Notes: generated by a model not told the origin, from the sequence alone. DNA of 64,000 nucleotides from Schistocephalus solidus (GCA_017591395.1 WEDG01007684.1:1-64000), one strand, 5' to 3'; counted from the first letter of the stretch, positions 12,171 to 23,739 are shown. Program-made: numbers and translations.

Positions 12171-13085
12171 GTGTATGGTAGAGATTCTTTACTATTTTTC
12201 AACGTGCCTACTGTTTTCAAGCAGAATTTTACAGTTAGAAGTATAATAATTCTGTTTTCATTTGGTTGTTATTTTTGGTGCATAGTTTTGCATCATCTTT
12301 CAGAAACAAACATGTTATATTTCGGTTTGGGTATACTAGGCTAAAACAATAGCAATTCCGTTCCCAATATCATTCGGTTGTATGAAACTCAGTCAGGGTA
12401 GGAAGTAAACTGCTATATGCTGTGAACCGTCTTTGTGTTTTCCGTTTACTGTGCGGATTCCCAAATTTTTTTAATGATTGACGGTATACCCCTAATTTAC
12501 ATGTAATGATTTTTTCGCGTTGCAGGCAAGTCGTCTTCGATAATCCGTGGTGCATGACAGGGATCATATCCAAGAAACGATTTGCCATTTTAAGATGTGT
12601 GATATCAATAAGGCAATGCGCTTTCGGCTATGCAAATTGGAACTTTAATTCTACTACTGATTTTATTAAAGGAAAACCCTCCGAATATTTTAAGGTCGAA
12701 AAAAGGCGCAGGCCATTTGCATATCTGAAGTGAAATTTAGGAGAAAATACGATCGTTGGGAGAAGTTTATTGGTCTTTCCTTATGGGTTCGAGTGAAAAT
12801 CCGAAATGTCTGACGAATAAACTTCTAATTCCAGCGATCGCATCTTCTCCTCCTGAACTGCTTCCGAAACGCTCCTGTTCGCTTTTATCTGTAGTGGAAG
12901 TTATCGAAGACAGGCGCACGAAATAATTTAGGCCCAGCAGTCAAATGCCTATCCAATCAGTCGCTGCGTTGAACTACGCACGGCCTACTAAGCAGTCATT
13001 CCCAACTCATTGATAAAGAACAAGCAGGAAAAACTCATACAAAACCAGTATGTTTGCCCTGGATACAATAATACAAAAAAGCGCT
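12171..13085. other. unannotated sequence between LINE copy B and SINE cluster
   Basis: I see no gene here. The only structure found is the inverted repeat at 12739-12851, listed separately. Confidence 0.5.
12739..12851. repeat. imperfect inverted repeat (~40-bp arms, 35-bp spacer)
   Basis: The left arm 12739-12776 (starting AGGAGAAAATACGATCG) pairs with the right arm 12812-12851 (ending GATCGCATCTTCTCCT). The arms differ at several scattered positions and by a small indel, so they have aged. It could be a hairpin-forming RNA, a palindromic mobile-element relic or chance. No flanking duplication was identified. Confidence 0.5.
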
Positions 13086-13089
13086 GTCC

Positions 13090-13262
13090 CCTGAAGAAAT
13101 TGAGATCCATCCGTATTACATTTATTAGGGGGGTTAGACAGATTTAAATAACTCATTTGACCCAATCGTGAAAAATCGGTGCCCTAGGTGGGATGAGAAA
13201 CCACGACAGTAAGGCGAAGGCTTCATTACAGCCAACGCTCTAACCACCTGAGGTACGAGGCC
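13090..13262 (-). repeat. second tRNA-derived SINE family, copy 1
   Basis: Read on the minus strand, the copy starts 'cctcgtacctcaggtgg' with an A-box-like 'TGGTTAGAGCGTTGGC'. It then has a degraded B-box region and a tail 'cacgattgggtcaaatgag'. The same organisation is seen at 13850-13990 and, weaker, at 33065-33200. It has no hammerhead core and a body unlike the hammerhead repeats, so it is a separate family. Confidence 0.6.
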
Positions 13263-13339
13263 CCGCTGCAAACCGTGGCTTGAAGCCCACTTGGGTTACG
13301 GTATCCGCCCAGCCTACTGCAACGCATGAAGTCCATGAA

Positions 13340-13535
13340 TTCTTATATATTAAGCTCACTGGCAGATGAATATTTCCAGCGAAGACAAGGGAGACTGGAA
13401 TGGCCATTTCTGGCTCATTTGTCATCATCAGTCAGTCATACCCAACCCCAAGTGGTGCACCACCCGAGGATCGAACCCGCAACCCGTCCAACGCTCTAAC
13501 CATTGAGCTACGGGTTCGTTGTCTTGTCAGTTTAA
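13340..13535 (-). mobile_element. tRNA-like/hammerhead repeat, minus-strand partial copy
   Basis: On the minus strand, a tRNA-like segment ('gtagctcaatggttagagcg' region, about 13515-13450) precedes a hammerhead (13393-13437) and the tail 'cccttgtcttcgctgg'. The leader is missing. A plus-strand copy starts directly after it, so the two are arranged head to head around 13530. Confidence 0.65.
13393..13437 (-). ncRNA. hammerhead ribozyme, partly degraded
   Basis: Minus strand: 5' stem I GACTGA, core CTGATGA intact, GAAA intact, stem III ATGGCCAT, cleavage triplet ATT, 3' stem I CCAGTC. Stem II (TGACA...TGAGCCA) is weakened by substitutions. Cleavage is possible but doubtful. Confidence 0.55.
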
Positions 13536-13765
13536 ATCGAGGTTAGAGCTTTGGACTTCTGATGAACAGGACTCGGGTTCGATCCTCGGGTTGGGGTTGG
13601 GTAGGACTGGCTGACGGCGGCTAGTAAGCCAGAAATGGCCATTCCAGGCTCCCTTGTCTTCGCCAGTAATATTCATCTGCGGCTGCTGGCGGGGCTCGAG
13701 AGTGAGGCTCAAGCCAGAGCGGAGCGAGTGAGTTCTGTTAGCGATCAGTGAGCGTTCATCATCGA
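13536..13765 (+). mobile_element. tRNA-like/hammerhead repeat, subfamily A, plus-strand partial copy
   Basis: The sequence begins inside the tRNA-like segment (GTTAGAGCTTTGGACTTCTG, then the B box GGGTTCGATCC) and continues into a hammerhead relic at 13605-13649. It then runs into the leader of what would be a following unit ('ctgctggcggggctcgagag', 'tcagtgagcgttc'). This shows the tandem unit order: tRNA-like, hammerhead, tail, leader. Similarity fades near 13765. Confidence 0.65.
13605..13649 (+). ncRNA. degenerate hammerhead ribozyme
   Basis: GACTGG stem I, core CTGACGG (A9 lost), loop II AGTA, GAAA, ATGGCCATT and CCAGGC. The A9-to-G change and a stem I mismatch predict inactivity. Confidence 0.5.
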
Positions 13766-13849
13766 ATGCAAGTATGTTGAATGTCCATGCAGGATCCCTA
13801 AACGATCAATTTAGAATCCACCGGACGCAGGTAAGTAATTAGGGGTTTT

Positions 13850-13990
13850 AATAAATGTTAATAATTTATTCAACCCAATTGTGAAAAACTCGGCTGCCTC
13901 GGTGGAACTCGAGCCCACTAAAGCAAGGGGACGGCTTAAGTACAGCCAACGCTCTAGCCACCTGCGTCACGAGGTCCCACCTCCACTTGC
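13850..13990 (-). repeat. second tRNA-derived SINE family, copy 2 (best copy)
   Basis: Minus strand: 'cctcgtgacgcaggtggc' then TAGAGCGTTGGC. An anticodon-arm-like GGCT...AGCC is followed by a long variable-arm-like stretch. Next comes a B-box-like GGGCTCGAGTTCC closing with 'accgagg', which pairs with the initial CCTCG. The tail reads 'cacaattgggttgaataaa'. The cloverleaf is plausible, but the parental tRNA could not be decided. Confidence 0.6.
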
Positions 13991-14482
13991 ATACGAGTGT
14001 GTAAATAATGTGCCGGGATCATTCCACTGACCACAATGAATGAAGGAGGATGCTATTTATGGTTCGCTTTGGTGTTTTAACCCAAAACCTTTGTTGTGTG
14101 ACCATTTGTTCAGAACAGAAGTAACCTGCTCCTTCCTACAAGTACACGGGGGGCGGGGCGGAGGAAAGAGTTGATCCAGGTCCACTTGACTGGCTATCCT
14201 TGATTGCGGCCATCAGTGTCTAAGCCGTTAGAGCTAAGAATTGAGCGTTTGGCCCATATTCTCAAAGAACATTCAAACTCAGTCTCAAATCTCCAGACCA
14301 GGATTTTATACTGTGGACTCATGAAGAAAGAAATGGCATTCAACGACCCTTGCGTTTTGGCTGTACCTCGCTTATACTTAGATTCGCAGACACAACAAGC
14401 TTTTTTGTGTTGAGGGGAAAAAAGCTAGAGTTATTTCTGTGGCAGACACAGGGAAATAAGAGTAATTAGATGTAAGGATGAC

Positions 14483-14868
14483 TTGTATGGCTGCCTCCTC
14501 AGGCCATGCCAAAAGGAACCCCCGTGGACTTGACATAAGTGGCCTTGAGGTAAATGTTGGGAAGGGTAAAAATTCCCGTGGCTTAACCCTAACACTAACC
14601 CTAACATAAAACTAAAGTGTAACCTTAATCTTAACCCTAGCCCTACCCTAAACATAAACCCTACAACTAACTCGAACCCAAACCTGAACCCCAAACATAC
14701 TCCTGATCCTAACCTTAAGTCTGACCTTAACCCTAACCTTAAACTTAACCCAAAACATAGCCATAATCCTCACCATAATCTTTAAAATTAAGCTCTCGTA
14801 ATTAGGTGCAAACCCACATGCATTGCGGATGGTTTTATTCCCGTGTCCTGACTGGGCTACCATACTAG
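14483..14868. repeat. telomere-like (CCCTAA-rich) dispersed element with degraded terminal inversions
   Basis: The centre (14577-14800) is an irregular run of CCCTAA/CCTTAA-type motifs. The right end 'attcccgtgtcctgactggg' and a left stretch near 14483-14512 are weakly inverted copies of one another. The element at 54370-54740 has the same plan with clear terminal inverted repeats. It is therefore probably a short nonautonomous DNA element rather than a relic telomere. Confidence 0.5.
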
Positions 14869-14879
14869 GCCTCCTTGCT

Positions 14880-15506
14880 TAATTAGTAAATGACTAAGTG
14901 GGCTAATTGGGCGTACTGGTAAGATTTACCAACTGTCCTTCAATTTCAACTCAGTAACTAGGACGAGTGAACAATTTTATGGGAGATTACCCTCAGATGG
15001 CACCGATTTAACCACTGATGCTCTCTTCCTTATTGACTTGGGTTCCATACAGTTGATGCATTTGTGGATGGTTCGCATACCTGCTGTACCGATTTTAACT
15101 GTCCTGGCCCCGTTAGTTTATAATGTCTATGCCAGTGAGGTTCTAACTGGACTTCTTACGAAATACCGTTTACTGGTCATTTCTACAAACTTGGCTGTTT
15201 TACTGTACAAATAGTTTGATACTATTCTCAGAAGTAACCATTAGATATTCGGCCTACTAATATTTCTGCCTTCTCATATCCGAATAAAGCAATACTCTGA
15301 TTTACATTAGGTAACCCATTCATGAAATATGATGGCCGAAATCGGAATGGTGACTAGTTTGTACATTAACATTTGTCACTTCTGCTTGTTAAGGACAGTT
15401 GAGGTGTGAAGTATTTTTGAGGGATTGTTCGTTTCAAACTTTTGTTAGGGTAAAAACCCATGAAGAGAGGCAAATGTTCGCGTTACAGGTGTGCGTACAA
15501 GTAAAT
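14880..15506. other. unannotated sequence
   Basis: No gene or repeat was recognised between the telomere-like element and the purine tract. Confidence 0.4.
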
Positions 15507-16043
15507 AAGAGGAAGAAGAAGAAGAAGAAAGAAGAAGAAGAAGAAGAAGAAGAAGAAGAAGAAGAAGAAGAAGGAGAAGAAGAAGAAGAACAAGAACAAG
15601 AACAAGAAGAACAAGAAGAAGAAGAAGAAGAAGAAGAAGAAAAAGAAGAAAAAAAGAATAAAAGAATAAAAAGAGGAGGATGAGGAGGAGGAGTAAGGAG
15701 GGAGGAGGAGGAGGAGCAGGAGGAGGAGGAGGAGGAGGAGGGAGGAGGAGGAGGGAGGAGGAGGAGGAGGAGGAGGAGGAGGAGGAGGAGGAGGAGGAGG
15801 AGGGAGGAGGAGGAGGAGGAGGAGGAGGAGGAGGAGGAGGAGGAGGAGGAGGAGGAGGAGGAGGAGGAGGAGGAGGAGGAGGAGGAGGAGGAGGAGGAGG
15901 AGGAGGAGGAGGAGGAGGAGGAGGAGGAGGAGGAGGAGGAGGAGGAGGAGGAGGAGGAGGAGGAGGAGGAGGAGGAGGAGGAGGAGGAGGAGGAGGAGGA
16001 GGAGGAGGAGGAGGAGGAGGAGGAGGAGGAGGAGGAGGAGGAA
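15507..16043. repeat. 537-bp purine tract: (GAA)n then (GGA)n
   Basis: The plus strand is almost pure purine. It is GAA-rich from 15507 to about 15662 with a few CAA interruptions, then nearly uninterrupted GGA from about 15671 to 16043. Open frames across it (poly-Glu, poly-Gly, poly-Ser) are artefacts of the repeat. A tract like this can form triplex (H-DNA) and is prone to length change. It abuts the left terminal repeat of the Penelope-like element. Confidence 0.95.
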
Positions 16044-16150
16044 GGTTGCTCGTTCGCCGGAGTCATGGCTTTAGTCGCCTGAGCTGTCAACCTCTTACTG
16101 GAGTCCATCGTCAGAGATAAAAAACGGCAACAAAAACGAGCAACAGTTAT
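16042..16150 (-). repeat. left inverted terminal repeat of Penelope-like element
   Basis: This segment is an inverted copy of 17020-17125. On the minus strand both contain 'catcgtcagagata'-complementary sequence with the core CTGACGA (here 16108-16114). The hammerhead-like motif is decayed because GAAA reads GACA. It starts where the GGA tract ends. Confidence 0.7.
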
Positions 16151-16289
16151 AAGGGCCAGGGGCATTTCCATGATCAACTTTACTCGATCTTCCCAGATAT
16201 ACAATACATGAGGGAAGAAGAAAATAGAGCAGCAGCTCCCCTTCCTTGAGGCGAAAATAGAAACGGCGAAATAGAAACGGCTGTCTACA

Positions 16290-17010
16290 GGAAGGCGATG
16301 AACACCACGCTGCTTCTCAATTTTTACAGCAACCATCTGGGGGCTCACAAACGAAGCTGTGTGAGAAAACTGTTCAACCGCATCCAGACTCATTGCAGCG
16401 ACCCGGAGGAAAAAGCATGTGAGGCCAGTTACCTCCGCGACCAGTTTATGCGGAATGGCTATCCGAAGGCGTTCATAAGCCGATGCCTACGTGTTCGCCC
16501 CCGGAGGACCCAACCAGAACCAACCCCTGCGATGCCATTCATTAAGGACGTATCGGAAGTGACCGAGCGCATTGCTGTGGGACTAGGTGTCGGAATCGCT
16601 CACCAACCCTAAGCTACCATGCACAGCAGGGTCAAGAGAATCAAGGACCGATTAAATCCTAATGAGCAGTCGGGGGTAGTGTAACGCATCCCGGGCTAAG
16701 ACTGTTGCCGTAACTGCACAGGACAGACTGGATCTGGACTTGGATCGCGAATACACGAGCATAAGCTGACTGTGAGATAGGGTGACGGCTTATCACAAGT
16801 GGCTGCCCACACCTACGAAACAGGTCATGAGTTAAACCGTTGCAGCCACGACGATAATCGCTCACGCCAGAAGCAAGACAAGCCGAGAATTGATTGAAGC
16901 CTCGGTATTCGATGCGAACTCGGTCAATCGATTTATCGATCTGGCGCTGGCATACAGGGCCCTGCGTAGTCACCTCCGGACTGGTGCCACTGGTGTCTGA
17001 TTGGCTCCTG
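16290..17010 (+). pseudogene. Penelope-like element, C-terminal RT linker and GIY-YIG endonuclease, broken
   Basis: An open stretch at 16298-16612 reads FYSNHLGAHKRSCVRKLF, then a Cys/His stretch, then NGYPKAFISRCLR and GVGIAHQP. This is the pattern between RT and endonuclease in Penelope-like retroelements. After a stop, shifted frames continue with RIPG, GQTGSGLGSRIHEHKL and LSQVAAHTYETGHEL, which fit the GIY-YIG nuclease. Penelope-like elements copy RNA at a nick made by this nuclease. The RT core is missing and there are several stops, so it is dead. Family calling is from remembered motif patterns. Confidence 0.75.
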
Positions 17011-17019
17011 CCCCCTATA

Positions 17020-17125
17020 AATGTTACTCGATTTTGTTGCTGTCTTATCTCTGACGATGAACTCAAGTAAGAGTTCGAAAGCTCAGACGAATAAAGCGAT
17101 TATTCCGGCGAAGGAACAACCTTCT
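17020..17125 (+). repeat. right inverted terminal repeat of Penelope-like element
   Basis: This segment is homologous, in opposite orientation, to 16042-16150 (shared 'tctctgacgatg' and 'aaggttgt/ctc...ttcgccgga' blocks). Penelope-like elements are known for inverted or direct terminal repeats with hammerhead motifs. A candidate hammerhead lies inside. Confidence 0.7.
17046..17094 (+). ncRNA. candidate hammerhead ribozyme of Penelope type
   Basis: Core CTGACGA (17051-17057), one extra T, stem II GAACTC/GAGTTC (6 bp) with loop AAGTAA, then GAAA (17077-17080). A minimal self-complementary stem III AGCT and C84 give the cleavage site, and stem I pairs TCT (17048-17050) with AGA (17085-17087), extended by TTAT/ATAA. 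The extra T and the two-base stem III make this weaker than the other families, though Penelope hammerheads are known to have extremely short stem III. Confidence 0.5.
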
Positions 17126-17989
17126 TCTTTACTTATACCTACGTCTTATACTATCCGGGAAATTTCCCATGACAATGGGGGGATAGGGCACGTTTTACTG
17201 TGAACCGGAATCCGAAAAGTCTGCAGCAAATGTCTGCTGGGACTAACGGACTGGTTTTTGTAGGGACGAAAACCGATTCAGGTTTAAGAATTCTCAACTG
17301 CACAGTGATAGTACTTTGTACCATAAAACTTGGTAATAAGGTTGATTTATAATGGTTTGTTTCGCCGACCTGGTGATTGAAAAATATAAACGAATATATA
17401 AGAAATGCCCGGCACGCTGATACTCCTCGTTATGGCGCCGAGCATCAATGATATTCGGAAATTTGTCCGTTGTCTGCTTTTGACAGATATTGAAATTGAT
17501 GGCCGGAGTGTTACCATATGAGGGCTTAGAACGTATTTTCCTTACTATTAAGGTTGTTGTGCGGGGAAGTAATGATGAGAGCAGTGGGCCTAAAAATAAA
17601 TAGAACAGACCAACTCTGTCCACAGCAAGACAGAACGACGATTTATTCATCAAACACTAACATTAACGTGTGCCACGTGAAATATTAGTTAGTGTTCCGT
17701 CTGAAGGAAGCGACCGACGGAATTTGGCCTTCATTACGACAGCCAGGGGCAGCACCATTTTATAGTATCAGACTGACTAGAAGACACCTTCTAAATCTCA
17801 CGGCATCTATGAATCACTGGCCATCATCCTTTGATAATACTTAATTCTATGATGAGATTTCGGTCTAGATAAATCGACAAAAACGGTCTCGCGTTTCACG
17901 TGTGAAGTGAAAGGTCGGAATTGGTCCTGTGTCCGCCAGGACAGGAAGATGGGAATGCCTCCCCTCCGTGCTAAATTTCAGGAAGGGTG
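17126..17989. other. unannotated sequence
   Basis: I found no gene or recognisable repeat. Short open frames on either strand lack familiar motifs. Confidence 0.4.
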
Positions 17990-18180
17990 CCGGTTCCCGT
18001 GTCCCAAACCTAATGCTAACTTCAACCTACAGGTTAACCATAACCCTAAATCTCCTTTTACTCCTAACCTTACCTTAACCTATCCCTTACCTTAACGCTA
18101 ACCCTAATTTTCCTGGAATTAAGCGCAAAGTCACCAGTATTGCGAGGTGTTCGTAGCCCCCATCCCCGTCGAAGGGGGTG
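17990..18180. repeat. telomere-like dispersed repeat
   Basis: A CCTAA/CCTTA-rich run at 18000-18110 is followed by 'ggaattaagcgcaaagtcacc', a phrase that recurs at 31905 ('gaaatttagcgcaaggccac') and inverted near 26985. It therefore belongs to a dispersed family that differs at its ends from the 54370 element. Confidence 0.5.
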
Positions 18181-21100
18181 GGTTTCACATGACCGAGCCT
18201 TACCACAAGAAATTCCCAGTGGAACGCACTGTGCCAGTTACTGCTTTCTAATATTGTCGATTTCCGGCAGTTTGGTTCACCATCGAATTTCGTGACAGTC
18301 AATCTGACGGTCGTCGGTGGGGGGATTTTCATCGACATCGGGAAGGACGACTATGTTAGCGGTGGCCTTCAAGAACGCAAAAGGGCAGTAAACTTTTTCA
18401 AGATACTGAGTAGAATCAGAGATTTTAGGGAATTTTTAGCTTCTCTGCCAATCGATTTTTATTGCTGGGTCATTACCGACCCATTACCGCTTCGCACTGA
18501 TCGAAGGAAATTTTTACGGTAAAAGCTTCCTTTCATGCCGTATCATTACACAGTCAACTCCATATATATAAACAACCTGTCGATTTCCATTACTGATGAT
18601 AAAACCATAAACGAAGCAGTGTGACTCTGCATATTCTGCATTTTCGTTTATCTATCCTTTTGTTTCACTTCCACTGATTATTTAGTGCTATATTTACCCA
18701 TAGCAAAGTGACATGTAATATGCACCTCTTCGTAATTTGTGTGATTCCATGTAATGAGAAGTCACTGAAAGGAAACGTTTGCTGGCCAACTAATCTGCTG
18801 AATCCTTCCCACAGAAATCTGCTCAACTTTAAGTAGTTATTTGGCAGTTAAAATTGCCTTCGTTTTAAGAACTTTCGTTCTGATGATGCTTTAAAAGTTT
18901 GGGTGTGTGGTTTGGGTGGCCCATGCGCTACGAATTTTCATAGGTCGTGTCACCTACAGTAAGTAGGCGACAGCGGATCAATACATCCTCAGCAACATAT
19001 TCGAATTGCCTGAGCAGTTCAGCAACCACATCACATTCTCATTTAAAGCACTGGTCTCTCTCATAGGCATGCATGCCTATGAACACGCGAACAGTCTGGT
19101 CATTCTGCTAAAAATGCGGTTCAGCAGTGCGAATCGAGATAAATTTCTATTCCGGTTTTAGACTCCTCTTTAATCGAGGGATGCGATTGGCATCTAAGTC
19201 CTCTTTTTCATGCATCAGCTATCGGCCGTTCACAAAACCGGGGAATAGGAGAAAGATAATAAAAGGGAAGTGCTGTCTCTTTTATTGCGAAATGCATGAT
19301 CTGGAATCTCACTAATGAAGTTCACATTTTCTGTATCAAACCGATTCTTGGTGGCTGAAGACAGTATCATAAGAAGGTCTTCTTATCATATTTTTCTTCA
19401 TTCTGTGCATCCTAAGACTGAGACGATTCAGGGTCTGGGTTGAGTAATATTCTATGCTCACCAACGTATGTAAGTAAAGTAGTAAAATAGCATTGCTTCG
19501 GTGGTCTTCCAGCTAATAAATATCTCTCAACCTACGGAGTGACATTATTGCACTTCAATGTAGAACTTTGCTTCAATTTATTCGTCGACTTAAAACAGAA
19601 CAGCTAAACATGCTTATCTTCCCTTCTAGCACCAAGTACTCTGAGAAGACTTCGGCTCTACCACTGTTGTCAGTAGTTAACACTTCTTACAGATGCCATC
19701 ATTGCCGGGATGATCACCCACTCTTACAATTTATTCCTTCTCTTACTGTTCCTGCTCCAGATAATTGTGAGTACTTTTAATATAAAAATGGGGGTCAGCC
19801 ATAAGCTTTAAAATCAGTAAGCTCACTGCGTCAACGTAAGTACATTTTACAAATACCATGCCTTCCTTTGCCACTCTACCGTCCCCTGCTTCTCTCTGTA
19901 GGTGGTTTGAGGCATGAATATGAAGCCATCGAGGCTGCTTCCACTCAAACGAGATTCACCCAACTCATCCAATCTCATTTTCAATGGGTTGCGAAAAGGC
20001 CGGATGCCCAGTAACGAAGTAAAACGATTCAAGCTTAAAGGATTATAAAGGTGTTTTCCTGCTGCCGAAGATGAATTCATCGATAGAGATAAGTTGTCTA
20101 GCATAGACGAACGCCAGAGCTACGAAAAATAGCAACATCAACGGATTCACTATTTTTTGCGCTGTGATAAGAGTTCCTTCTGAGATGTCAGTGGATTTTC
20201 CACAAGTTCAAAGATAAAACGAGGCATTAGGTCTCGGAACTCACCATCAGTCTCCACTCCTATCTCTACCCGGAAGATCGGTATTATATCAGGTCGGAGA
20301 GAGCACCTCTTGAGGTCAATGCGTGAGCTGGGCTTTCTAGGTAGAGACCAAGTCAGATTAATAAGGGCTGTCCATCGGCGACTTCGTTACTGATGGGATT
20401 TGCATGTACATCGGGCTTTCTCGGAGGCTGCGGGAACACCATGTGGTGGGGAAAGACTGGTGTCACTGCTACAACAATTTATGGCTGAGCCTATTCTCCT
20501 CAATCAGCCCTGCGATGCGGCCAATAGGAGTGCTCCGGGAACCTATTAAATTGGGGGGAAGGCACTACGGGTGTGTGAGCGAGGTGGGGGAAACGCTAGA
20601 CTACGTTTTCAGCATTTGGCTCACCCACCGTCTAGCCATCCACAGGCCTTTATTTCAGCTAAATTTGGTCGGCTGGTAGAAGCTTCAAACTCGTCTATGG
20701 GAAAAAATCCAAAGCAGCAAAATAGCCTTACTTGCCTTAAAACGCGAGGTCTTCCATTTGCCGAGAGGTTCTTTCCTCAGAACATGGTCATTAACGAGAA
20801 ATGACTAAAAAGTGCCCTGTTTCGCCCTTTCGGAAACACATCCTTAAGCACGGATTATATTATCAGAGATTTTGGGTAAAATTGAATTCCACCCCGAATA
20901 CTTGGATGCTATAGACTCTATTGATATTTGCACGCTGCAAACATATCAACTTCCCCTCTTTGTATTCAGAAGCAAGCATCTAAATCTTGTTCCCTCTACG
21001 CAACCTAACTAGTTAGTGCGAGCGATGCAGTGAGCCACACAAGTGTCCAGGATACAAGTAGATACCACTTTTAGCAATAAACCCCAAATACCTTTGACCT

Positions 21101-23190
21101 ATTTGCACTCAAATGGATATAGCTTCCCCCGGTGAATGCTGAAAACTCATAGGCCTGTTGGGAAGTAAAAGTGCATACAGGCTGGACCACGTCAACCTCA
21201 TTGACGTAATCGGTCAAAGTCCCCAATGGTGAATTGGCATTTAAATAAACGCACTCCCTATAAGCAGTTTTTTACTAGAAGACTTGAATTGCTGAGGAAT
21301 CCTTAATAATTCTACTCAAAATGTATATTTAATTCAGGTTGATTTGGCAGTGAAGAAGAGATAATTATAATGAGCAAACAGTAAGGAGCATCTTGAATGT
21401 CAGTGTACAGACCTTATCAGAAAAGACATGCAAAGGTGGTTGAGTAAAAATGAAAAAAAAAACGAAAAAAGACGATTCTCAGTTCATGTGAAAATAAACT
21501 TTGATAAAATAACTGAATTGCAGAACGCAACAAGAGTGTTCTGCTTTGTTTTACTGAGTAGTCATAAATTTAAGCAAGCAACCATTAACTGGAACGGAGA
21601 ACTCCGTTAATTACAGGCTGCGCTCATATGCAAGATTCTAACTTGATGGGCTAGATGGGCTATTTCATGAAACATTAACCGAATTTCTAAAATGCATGTT
21701 TAACTAGAAAAATTACTTATAAAAGATCGTAATATAAAGTATCATGGGGCGTAATCCTAGATATTGCAATCACGTCAGGATGCCGGCTTATTTATGAAGG
21801 TTGCTTCCTAAATATACGAAATGGTCAAAGTCCACCACAATATTTTATGTGCCCTGTAAAATACCCTTTAATAACGTATAGAATTTTATGATTTTCACTG
21901 CAAAAAAATATGCACCTTGAAGTTTTTAAATCTCGAAGGTAGGTATAAAGGTAGGTCGGGTTCAAAACCGGCAAATGCCATTTTGTCAAGTATGAAATCT
22001 GAAGAAGACGTAAGTTGTCACCAAATGAGTTAAAGCCATAATATTAAAGGCATTTTTTCATAAAATATATGCAAATTTATAAGTGTATAGGATGGAAAAA
22101 AATATATGATACTTGAATATTCATTTTACAGGCTGAAGTGTTTCCAGGACATTATGCTGCAATATGCTTAACATTGCAAGTCCACCTTAATAATTCTTTC
22201 TACTTTAACAGAAAGTTTAGAATTTCGGTCAACATTTTATGATATAGCGCATCTACTGTAGTTTTGCCTGCTCTCTGCTTAAAATATTTCAACCTGACAA
22301 CTTCTACTGTTTAGAAATGTTGTGTGACAGACAGTTGCTTTGGCGCAGCTTTAGGCATGTGAATACATTTCCTTCTCTGCGAGTATTTGCTAGACTTCTG
22401 TTTAAATAGTCTGAGTAGGATTTTGTGCTGACACCAATCCTGTGCTTTGTACATATCTCTAGTTTTAGTGCATGTCGGCGACTGATTTAGTTGGCAACAG
22501 TTCACTGTGTGCTTAAGTCATCTCCTGACGCACCGACTGCCATCTGGTCGGGCGGTCAAACACGTTCACCATAAGCCGCTGCTCGATTCCCTTAAATCCT
22601 ATGGGCAAAAAATACGATGACTTTATAACCAAATGGTAAAACCTCGACCTTTTTGGCCAGGCGCACAGGTGTCGTAACGTTTTTTCAACACCCTTTAAGG
22701 TCAGGCTGCTCAAGCATTTTCTTGCAACTTAAGTGATCCTTCCTCAACCCAGGCGTCAAGTGAACCATCTAGCTAGCTGCCAAATTCAGTCAACTTCCAG
22801 CGCCTCTAAAACCTAAAACTTATCGCAGTATGTTATGGGTTAGTGCAGTTCTGTTCTGCCAACCAATCAGCAATCTCTCTCTCTCTCTCTCTTGCACTGC
22901 AGCTACCTTTTTGGGACTGGTGGATATCCAGGAGTACTTTTATCCTCACAGATGCAATCCCCTAATTCCCTCACCTAAGGTCTTCGCCCATGCACATGTT
23001 GGCTCGCTTCCCACTACTGCAGTAATAGTCTGTTTCGTTTTTCTCAACAGAGCTCGAATGAACCGTAACATAAAAGAATTCGGCCGCAGGTAGGCTTTTC
23101 AAGTCTGGATTTGCCTACTTTCCTTTCAGTGGCTTTTCATGACTCTTCACATAAGGCGTTTACGTGCACGACCTATTACACCGACTCACA
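18181..23190. other. 5-kb stretch without recognisable genes
   Basis: The sequence is moderately AT-rich with only short open frames and no familiar protein motifs. A short CT run lies at 22868-22894. A somewhat GC-richer part at 20200-20800 may be an old repeat, but I could not assign it. Confidence 0.4.
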
Positions 23191-23560
23191 TTAACCGGCC
23201 GTAGAGAAGGCTTTGTATCCTGATACGCAGATACTGATGCCGGCTTGGCTAATAATAGGTACTACACCGTGAGTCAGATAGGTAAAACAACTTTGACTCA
23301 ATCCATGGCGCCGACGAGATTCTCCTCTGATCGGCCGCGAGCTGACTCCTCCAACGCAAGTAACGTGGTGCTGAACGAAGGAGGGGTGTGGAGAATGCCG
23401 GCACTTAGGCATTCATCGTTCATCAGAGAAGCCGCGCCGGCCACAGGGAGTTCTGAGATTTGCTTAAATGTGCCAATGTTTCCAGTTGGTCGAACCACTA
23501 GAATAGGCTGGTTAGGCTCTGCCTGTATGGTAGGTGGAGCCACTTAGCCACACGGAACAC
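23191..23560. other. unassigned segment open on both strands
   Basis: Overlapping open frames of about 100 codons (plus, 23245-23547) and 81 codons (minus, 23298-23543) occupy a locally GC-richer segment just before LINE relic C. No motif is recognised. It is more likely a piece of a repeat than a gene. Confidence 0.25.
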
Positions 23561-23739
23561 GGGAATTTAGACATTGGTAGTTGCCAAAATTCAAAAGTTT
23601 GGCTCTGACAAAAATGAGTATCGGGCTAACAATTATCGGGCAAAAGTAATGTCATCTTACCTCTGCCCGCCGAACCTCTGTTTTGAACCATTTGTCTTAC
23701 TTAATGCATTCCCGCCGCCCAGGGTCGACGGAATGGGTG

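Noticed and set aside
14577..14800. True interstitial telomere from chromosome fusion
   Set aside because: The motif run is irregular and recurs in several places with element-like ends, so a dispersed repeat explains it better.
15399..16393. Long open frames through the purine tract (poly-Glu, poly-Gly, poly-Ser)
   Set aside because: They exist only because a 3-bp repeat has no stops.
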